In this document: piece by piece, positions 38,777-44,505 of the stretch
Position numbering within the stretch: position 1 is the stretch's first letter
Layout of the letters: each line of letters begins with the position of its first letter
Assembly: GCA_900769355.1 (NCBI GenBank)
Contig: CAAGGG010000043.1
Location: forward strand, 1-44,505
Direction of reading: 5' to 3'
Origin: Candidatus Gastranaerophilales bacterium
GTDB lineage: Bacteria > Cyanobacteriota > Vampirovibrionia > Gastranaerophilales > Gastranaerophilaceae
DNA: 44,505 bases
Notes under the pieces: model-generated
Told to the model about the DNA's origin: nothing
The model's input: only the letters and a program-made list of their open reading frames with translations
The model's database searches: none
Position numbers and translations under genes: made by a program

Positions 38777-41353
38777 TTATAAGCTTTTACGTTCAACTTC
38801 TTCTGTTGTTGAAACTTCAATAATATCACCGATTTCTATGTCGTTCCATTTTGCAAACGAAATACCACACTCAAAACCTTGTGCAACTTCTTTAACATCA
38901 TCTTTGAAACGTTTCAATTGATCAATTGCTCCACGGAAGATTTCTTTGCCATCACGATATAAAACGGCATCTTTACTTCTTACAATCTTACCTTCCGTTA
39001 CATAGCAACCGGCAATTTTTGTTGTCTTACCAATTGTGAATACTTGACGAACTTCAGCTTTACCAAGTTCAACTTCCTTAACTTCAGGTTCAAGCAACGA
39101 CAACATTGTTTTTTCAATATCTTCTAAGATTTGATAGATAATATCGTATTTCTTAATCGTTACACCTTCACGTTCAGCTGCTGCAAGTGCATTTGCATCT
39201 TCTTTTACGGTAAACCCTAGGATTAACGCGCCTGATGCTGATGCCAACATAACATCGGCTTCTGAAATATCACCGACACCAACGTGAATAATTTTTGTCT
39301 TAATTTCAGTGGATTCAAGTTGTGCAATTGCCTGAGACACAGCCTCTGCAGCACCGTTTGTATTCGCCTTGATAATCAAGTTCAATTGAGGAATATCGTC
39401 CTCGCCCGCAACTGCTTCACGACGAACGTGAGCCGGCAACATAGCATCAAGACGTTTATCACGTTCTTTTTCTTTACGTTCCTGAACAATCGCCTTCATT
39501 TCTTTTTCATTCTTAACAACTTCAAAGTAATCACCGGCCTGTGGAACTTCTGACAAACCTAAAATCTCAACCGGTGTAGAAGGTTCTGCCTTTTGAATTC
39601 TTTCGCCAGAGTCAGAAAGCAACGCTCTTACACGGCCACAAGCAGTTCCGACAACAATACAGTTACCGACACGCAAAGTACCGTTCTGAACCAACAACGT
39701 TGCAACCGCACCTTTACCTTTGTCAAGGTTTGCTTCAATTACAACACCAGATGCTTCAGCCTTCGGATTTGCTTTCAAATCTTGAACATCTGCAACAAGC
39801 AAAATGTATTCCAACAGCTCGTCAATACCAGTACCTTGCAAAGCTGAAACTTTGACAGTAATTGTATCTCCGCCCCATTCTTCTGGAACAAGACCGTGTT
39901 CTGTCAACTGTTGCAGAACTCTGTCAGGGTTTGCACCTGGTTTATCAATTTTGTTTACTGCAACAATAATCGGCACATCAGCCGCTTTCGCATGGTTAAT
40001 TGCCTCAATTGTTTGTGGCATAATACCGTCATCTGCAGCAACTACCAAAATTGCAATATCAGTAGCTTTCGCACCACGAGCTCTCATTTCTGTAAATGCT
40101 TCGTGTCCCGGAGTATCAACGAAAACGATTTTCTTAGCCTTATTGTTATCCAAATAAACCGTATAAGCACCAATAGACTGTGTAATTCCGCCAACTTCTG
40201 ATGCAACAATTTTGTGTTTAGAAGCTCGAATACTATCCAACAAAGTTGTTTTACCGTGGTCAACGTGTCCCATAATACTAACAACAGGCGCTCTACGCTT
40301 CAACAATTTCTTATCAACTTCAGTTAATTTCTTTTCTTTTTCTTCTTTTTCAAGTTCTTCTTCCATATAAGCATCTAAGTCCTCATCAAGAACTTCAAGC
40401 TCATATTCTGCACAAATCTTTTTAATAACATCAATATCAATAAGTTGGTTTACAGTCGCCATAACACCGTTTAACATAAGGAATTTAATAATTTCAGCCG
40501 GTGTATGTTGAATTTTTTCAGACAACTCACTAATTGTCATTGCTCTGTTTACAACAACTTGAGTTACTTGCTTAGCCTCTTCCTCTTTGTGAGAACGCTT
40601 CTTGTGCTTTTGTGCAGCTGCTTTTTCTAAAGAAATTCTTTCTTGTTCTTCTTTTTTGTTGTTGAAATCTTTACCTTTTTTCTTGCCATCAGCGCGACGT
40701 CTGCCTGTGCCTTTATTTTCATAAATATCTTGAGAAATAATTGTTCTTTGGATAGGTTTTCTTTCTCCGGACGGTTTTTCAAAAGGTTTTTTAGCTCCAT
40801 CTTTTGAACGTGGAGTGAACGGTTTGTCGCCTTTTTCTCCTCTTGGAGTGCGTTCTCCACGAGCCGGTCTTTCACCACGTGGCGGGAATTTCCTTTCACC
40901 TCTTTCAGGTCTTTGTGGTTTATCTGTTTTGTTTTCACCTTCTCCAACAGGTTTTCTCGGAGCACGTCGAACAATTTCCAAACGACTTTGCGGCTTCTTA
41001 CGAACAATTTCAACTCTTGGCACTGTTGATTTCTTTTCATCAGATTTTTTGTCTGTAACTTCAACAGCTTCAACTTTTTCAATTTTAGGAGTTTTTATTT
41101 CCTTCGTTTCTTCGCTTGCTTCAACTTTTTCAGGAGTTTTAGCTTTTTTTACAACAAAAGCTTTTGGCTTTTTATGTTGTTTTACTCCACCTGCCGCAAT
41201 AAATTCTTTCAATCTTTTGACTTGATCAAGAGTAACTGTACTTGAATGAGTTTTGCCTGTAATAGAAAGTTGTGAAAATTTTTCAATAACTTCCTTACTG
41301 GTAAGCCCAAGTTCTTTTGCTAATTCATTTATTCTAATTGTATCAAAACTCAT
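38777..41353 (-). CDS. infB: translation initiation factor IF-2
   Basis: A GTPase that positions fMet-tRNA on the 30S and drives subunit joining. The 858 residues comprise an N-terminal IF2N module (1-55), a long basic, Arg/Lys/Gly-rich disordered linker (about 60-260, e.g. RGERPARGERTPRGEKG), a second IF2N (about 272-320), the G domain with G1 GHVDHGKT (362-369), then DTPGHEAF, NKIDKPGA and the SALQGTGI motif, and C-terminal domains II-IV. It begins inside the end of ylxR (11-nt overlap). The linker contains a near-tandem EIVRKKP/EIVRRAP duplication. Confidence 0.97.
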   Translation of the reverse strand: MSFDTIRINELAKELGLTSKEVIEKFSQLSITGKTHSSTVTLDQVKRLKEFIAAGGVKQHKKPKAFVVKKAKTPEKVEASEETKEIKTPKIEKVEAVEVTDKKSDEKKSTVPRVEIVRKKPQSRLEIVRRAPRKPVGEGENKTDKPQRPERGERKFPPRGERPARGERTPRGEKGDKPFTPRSKDGAKKPFEKPSGERKPIQRTIISQDIYENKGTGRRRADGKKKGKDFNNKKEEQERISLEKAAAQKHKKRSHKEEEAKQVTQVVVNRAMTISELSEKIQHTPAEIIKFLMLNGVMATVNQLIDIDVIKKICAEYELEVLDEDLDAYMEEELEKEEKEKKLTEVDKKLLKRRAPVVSIMGHVDHGKTTLLDSIRASKHKIVASEVGGITQSIGAYTVYLDNNKAKKIVFVDTPGHEAFTEMRARGAKATDIAILVVAADDGIMPQTIEAINHAKAADVPIIVAVNKIDKPGANPDRVLQQLTEHGLVPEEWGGDTITVKVSALQGTGIDELLEYILLVADVQDLKANPKAEASGVVIEANLDKGKGAVATLLVQNGTLRVGNCIVVGTACGRVRALLSDSGERIQKAEPSTPVEILGLSEVPQAGDYFEVVKNEKEMKAIVQERKEKERDKRLDAMLPAHVRREAVAGEDDIPQLNLIIKANTNGAAEAVSQAIAQLESTEIKTKIIHVGVGDISEADVMLASASGALILGFTVKEDANALAAAEREGVTIKKYDIIYQILEDIEKTMLSLLEPEVKEVELGKAEVRQVFTIGKTTKIAGCYVTEGKIVRSKDAVLYRDGKEIFRGAIDQLKRFKDDVKEVAQGFECGISFAKWNDIEIGDIIEVSTTEEVERKSL

Positions 41354-41588
41354 TTAATAATTTTCCTTTCAAATCTTCCGGAACAGAGGCTTTTAAGACT
41401 TTAGAAATTCTATTTTTCTTAAAAGCATTTTCTATACAAGCGTTATTATAGCAGAGATATACAGATCTGCCAAATATTTTGTTACTATGGTTAATAATAA
41501 TGTTATCGGAGCAGTTTTCCTTCGTAATTTTTATTAATTCATCACGATTTTTTATTTTATTACAACCGACACATTTTCTATCAACCAC
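41343..41588 (-). CDS. ylxR: YlxR family RNA-binding protein (RnpM-type)
   Basis: An 81-residue protein of the YlxR/RnpM family, usually encoded between nusA and infB and recently linked to RNase P modulation in Firmicutes. It has the N-terminal motif KCVGCNKIKNRDELIKI and GRSVYLCYNNACI, the family's GRGAYVC-like motif. The start is GTG at 41588, which overlaps the last base of the prfA stop (TAGTG), with GAGGTG 8 nt upstream. Here prfA takes the place of nusA. The overlap with infB on the other side suggests translational coupling. Confidence 0.9.
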   Translation of the reverse strand: MVDRKCVGCNKIKNRDELIKITKENCSDNIIINHSNKIFGRSVYLCYNNACIENAFKKNRISKVLKASVPEDLKGKLLNEF

Positions 41589-42670
41589 TAATTCACCTCA
41601 GCCAATTTTTCAAGTTTAAGCTTTTGATCGTGTTCTATCAACAGATTAATTAACTCGTCCAAATCACCGTCAATAACAGTATTTACGTTCAAGTTGTGGT
41701 TAATTCTGTGATCTGTCAAACGACCTTGCGGGAAGTTATAAGTTCTTATGCGTTCACTTCTATCTCCTGTTCCAACCTGAGAACGACGAAGATCTGTAAT
41801 TTCTTGCATTTGCTTTTGAACTTCCATATCATAAAGTTTAGCTTTCAAAATCTGCAAAGCACGTTCTTTGTTTTGAAGTTGCGAACGTTCTTCCGTACAG
41901 AAAATCATAATTCCCGTCGGTTTGTGGAATACTCTGGCTGCAGTTTCAACCTTATTTACGTTCTGACCGCCTGCGCCACCTGAACGTGCTGTTGAAATCT
42001 CAACATCATTCATATTCAATTCAACTTCAACATCATCAACTTCAGGCATAACGGCAACAGTTGCAGTAGATGTGTGAACACGCCCCTGAGATTCAGTTGC
42101 AGGAACACGTTGAACCCTATGAACACCTGATTCGTACTTCAATTGCGAATATACAGCGTCACCTTTGATAGAAATGATAATTTCTGACACACCACCGGCT
42201 TCACATTCAGTCTTACTCAAAACCTGGGTCTGCCAGCCTTTTTTATCGGCATATCTCATATACATACGAGCCAAGTCGCCGGCAAAAATATTTGCCTCAT
42301 CACCACCTGCACCACCACGGATTTCAAGCATAATATCTTTATCGTCCATCGGATCACGAGGTAGCAAAAGAACTTTCATTCTTTCTTCATACTCAGGAAG
42401 TTTAGCTTCATTTTCAGCCATTTCGGCTTTCAAGAAGTTTTTCATTTCCTCATCGTGCTCGTTATGAATCATCTCTTTAGCTTCTTCTATGGCATCAACC
42501 GCTTTTTTCCAGTCATAATAAAGGTTTACGGTTTCTTCCATTGACTTACGCTGCTTAGACAAATCTCTAAACTTATTATAATCCTGTATAACTGCAGGAT
42601 CAGACAATGTAATCCCTAATTCATTATATTTCTTCTCAATTTGAAGAATTTTATCTAACATATCTTTCAT
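41588..42670 (-). CDS. prfA: peptide chain release factor 1
   Basis: Recognises UAA and UAG stop codons. The 360 residues contain the RF1 anticodon-like tripeptide PAT (190-192), the catalytic GGQ (234-236, in SGGAGGQNVNKVET) and RSQVGTGDRSERIRTYNFPQGR-type C-terminal blocks. Met4 (42661) is an alternative start that better matches family N-termini (MLDKILQIEKKY). Either way the leader is very short: a -10-like TATACT ends 6 nt before the first ATG, and no SD is visible. It is first in prfA-ylxR-infB. The usual partner prmC (hemK) is not adjacent. Confidence 0.96.
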   Translation of the reverse strand: MKDMLDKILQIEKKYNELGITLSDPAVIQDYNKFRDLSKQRKSMEETVNLYYDWKKAVDAIEEAKEMIHNEHDEEMKNFLKAEMAENEAKLPEYEERMKVLLLPRDPMDDKDIMLEIRGGAGGDEANIFAGDLARMYMRYADKKGWQTQVLSKTECEAGGVSEIIISIKGDAVYSQLKYESGVHRVQRVPATESQGRVHTSTATVAVMPEVDDVEVELNMNDVEISTARSGGAGGQNVNKVETAARVFHKPTGIMIFCTEERSQLQNKERALQILKAKLYDMEVQKQMQEITDLRRSQVGTGDRSERIRTYNFPQGRLTDHRINHNLNVNTVIDGDLDELINLLIEHDQKLKLEKLAEVN

Positions 42671-42676
42671 AACTAA

Positions 42677-42704
42677 AGTATATCAGGAACAAAATATTTT
42701 TCAA
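42677..42704 (-). promoter_or_regulatory. promoter of prfA-ylxR-infB, placed for a leaderless transcript
   Basis: TTGAAA (42704-42699), a 16-nt spacer and TATACT (42682-42677) on the minus strand, then 6 nt (TTAGTT) and the first prfA ATG. No SD lies in between. Confidence 0.6.
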
Positions 42705-42797
42705 ACAAAGTGTAAAATTATATTTTCATTTCAATATTTCAGTGTTTGTGCTACTATATGAAATATAAGAATTTTACAACCAAAAAGGAAGTATAAA

Positions 42798-44330
42798 ATG
42801 GCACAACAAACACATGAACCAAGTTCTACAAAAGAACAAATAAGACAAACTAGAATTCAGAAGCTTGCAGATTTGGCAGACAAAGGTGTTAATCCATACC
42901 CTTATAAATTCGAAAAAACTGCCGATGCAGCTGAATTACAAGAAAAATACAAAGACCTTGAAGCAGGCGTTGAAACAGAAGATAAATACTCAGTTGCCGG
43001 ACGTGTAATGGCAATTCGTAACACTGGTATGTTTATCGACCTTATGGACGCTTCAGGAAAAATTCAAATCTTCTCTCACAAAGAAAACTTGTCAGAAGAT
43101 CAAATTAAAGTTTTAAAACTTATCGATATCGGTGATATCGTTGGTTTTACAGGTACAATAAGAAGAACTCCTCGTGGAGAACTTTCTATCAAATCAACCG
43201 AATTAACTTTATTGTCAAAAGCTCTTTTGCCTTTGCCAAACAAACAAATCAGCAAAGAAAAAGCAGAAACTTTAAGTCACTATCATGGACTTACCGACGT
43301 TGAGCTTAAATATCGCCAAAGATACGTTGACCTAATCGTAAACGAAGAAAGCAGAGATACTTTCAGAAAAAGAAGCATGATTGTTCAAAAAGTTAGAGAA
43401 TTCTTGGCAAAACAAGGTTATATGGAAGTTGAAACTCCAATCTTGCAAACAATGGCATCTGGCGCAAACGCAAGACCTTTCACAACTCACCACAATGCGT
43501 TGGAAATGGATTTGACTTTGAGAATTGCGCTTGAACTTTACCTAAAACGTCTAATCGTTGGCGGAATTTCTGAAAAAGTTTTTGAAATCGGTAAATGTTT
43601 CAGAAATGAAGGTATTGACACTCGCCACAACCCTGAATTCACTATGATTGAGTTGTATCAAGCTTATGCAGACTATAACGATATGATGACTTTGACAGAA
43701 AACATGGTTGCTTACGTTGCACAAGAAGTTCTTGGCACTACAAAAATCAAATACGGAGAAAATGAAATCGATTTGACTCCGCCATGGGATAGAAAAACAA
43801 TGCTTGGCTCAATCAAAGAAGCTACAGGCGTTGATTTTATGGAAATTTACAGTGCAAAACAAGCAATCGAAACAGCAAGAAGTCTTCACGTTCAAGTTGA
43901 GGACGGAATGAACTGGGGGCAAGTTGTTGAAGCAGTATTTGAAGAAAAAATCGAACCATCACTAATCCAACCTTGCCACATCATCGATTACCCAAGAGAA
44001 ATCTCTCCGCTTGCAAAAGTTCACAGAGATAACGATCGCTTAACAGAACGTTTTGAAACTCGTGTAAACGGTTGGGAAATCGCAAATGCATTCTCTGAAC
44101 TTACAGATCCAATCGATCAAAGAATGAGATTTGAAGCTCAAGCACAAGCAAAAGCAGCAGGCGACGAAGAGGCAATGGAAATTGATGAAGACTTCATCAA
44201 CGCACTAGAATACGGTATGCCACCAACAGGCGGTATGGGAATGGGAATTGACAGACTTGTAATGTTATTAACAAACTCTCCGTCAATTCGTGACGTAATC
44301 GCATTCCCTACAATGAAAGCCAAAGACTAA
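42798..44330 (+). CDS. lysS: lysyl-tRNA synthetase, class II
   Basis: Charges tRNA-Lys. The 510 residues hold an N-terminal OB-fold anticodon domain (about 60-150; YSVAGRVMAIRNTGMFIDL) and a class II catalytic core: motif 1 region near 195-220 (REFLAKQGYMEVETPIL), motif 2 FEIGKCFRNEGIDTRHNPEF (about 265-284) and motif 3 GGMGMGIDRLVMLL (about 477-490). Ends normally with the family's IRDVIAFPTMK. AAAAAGGAAG precedes the ATG. It is divergent from prfA, with 127 bp between; no T-box is present in that gap. Confidence 0.97.
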   Translation: MAQQTHEPSSTKEQIRQTRIQKLADLADKGVNPYPYKFEKTADAAELQEKYKDLEAGVETEDKYSVAGRVMAIRNTGMFIDLMDASGKIQIFSHKENLSEDQIKVLKLIDIGDIVGFTGTIRRTPRGELSIKSTELTLLSKALLPLPNKQISKEKAETLSHYHGLTDVELKYRQRYVDLIVNEESRDTFRKRSMIVQKVREFLAKQGYMEVETPILQTMASGANARPFTTHHNALEMDLTLRIALELYLKRLIVGGISEKVFEIGKCFRNEGIDTRHNPEFTMIELYQAYADYNDMMTLTENMVAYVAQEVLGTTKIKYGENEIDLTPPWDRKTMLGSIKEATGVDFMEIYSAKQAIETARSLHVQVEDGMNWGQVVEAVFEEKIEPSLIQPCHIIDYPREISPLAKVHRDNDRLTERFETRVNGWEIANAFSELTDPIDQRMRFEAQAQAKAAGDEEAMEIDEDFINALEYGMPPTGGMGMGIDRLVMLLTNSPSIRDVIAFPTMKAKD

Positions 44331-44433
44331 CCCATCTGCAACGACATTGGTTCATACCTCAGGTGTCGGTATAATGCTTTCATGTAGCCAATTGGAACAA
44401 AATATTCATTCATATTTGAAATTACGGATTCTA

Positions 44434-44505
44434 CCCTCGCCCCAATGGGGAGAGCGAATTTGCGGACGGACGGAGTGCAACGAGTCCGGATAGCGAGCAG
44501 ATGGA
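44434..44505 (+). repeat. 72-bp interspersed repeat, copy 2, cut by the window end
   Basis: Aligned without gaps to 10924-10995, with 4 mismatches. The window ends inside the repeat, so the true element probably continues as after 10995. The 103 bp between lysS and this repeat hold no gene; no terminator is evident. Confidence 0.85.

Noticed and set aside
42671..42797. T-box or other leader before lysS
   Set aside because: The gap of 127 bp shows no T-box sequence, antiterminator or terminator.
1..44505. tRNA genes, rRNA, insertion sequences with transposase, prophage
   Set aside because: Intergenic regions were read for T-loop-like GTTCRANNC with acceptor pairing and for transposase or integrase motifs; none was convincing. 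Short degenerate cases could be missed without a covariance search.

Overview
The window is an AT-rich bacterial contig that uses the standard code, with 38 supported complete protein genes, one doubtful partial ORF at the left edge, and no tRNA, rRNA, CRISPR array or transposase that I can see. Three prepilin-like proteins carry the core FTLAEVLITLGIIGV. There is also a very large exported haemagglutinin-type protein, an envelope with a flippase and full lipid II synthesis, and a fermentative AdhE. Together these suggest a gut-type, Gram-negative-walled fermenter, most like Gastranaerophilales (non-photosynthetic Cyanobacteriota/'Melainabacteria'). The lineage is inference; no marker was searched. 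Both ends of the window fall in sequences that also occur inside it, so it looks like a whole contig broken at interspersed repeats.

Layout. 1-2.9 kb (minus): glycine cleavage operon gcvT-gcvH-gcvPA; gcvPB would lie beyond the left edge. 2.9-4.0 kb: a DnaJ-like protein with a halved zinc region. 4.1-4.8 kb: prepilin-like gene A. 5.1-10.8 kb (plus): infA-rpmJ-rpsM-rpsK-rpsD-rpoA-rplQ-truA-rplM-rpsI, with unusually long, repeat-bearing spacers and a strong terminator. 11.2-13.9 kb (minus): rqcH and a Y-family polymerase. 14.0-20.5 kb (plus): rimO, a flippase, and a 1142-residue protein that joins an export signal, a haemagglutinin-type N-domain, an alternating-aspartate stalk and a C-terminal PilZ domain. 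21.0-22.9 kb (minus): a 615-residue protein of unknown function. 23.2-27.5 kb: fabI, adhE behind a Rex-like operator, and a 51-residue CxxC protein. 27.6-28.4 kb (minus): rplU-rpmA. 28.6-34.5 kb (plus): murF-mraY-murD-ftsW-murG, tightly coupled. 34.5-38.6 kb: ilvD between two inverted prepilin genes (B and C) that share a nearly identical promoter and leader cassette. 38.8-42.7 kb (minus): prfA-ylxR-infB. 42.8-44.3 kb: lysS.

The main functions are translation (ribosomal proteins, IF1, IF2, RF1, LysRS, RimO, RqcH), cell-wall precursor synthesis, one-carbon, branched-chain and fermentative metabolism, and surface structures. The most unusual items are the exported-looking PilZ fusion; a repeat-derived 36-residue leader on two prepilins, with a decayed copy elsewhere; three genes whose -10 hexamer sits exactly 6 nt before the ATG with no Shine-Dalgarno, suggesting leaderless mRNAs; and at least six families of short, often palindromic intergenic repeats that have even entered the ribosomal-protein operon.
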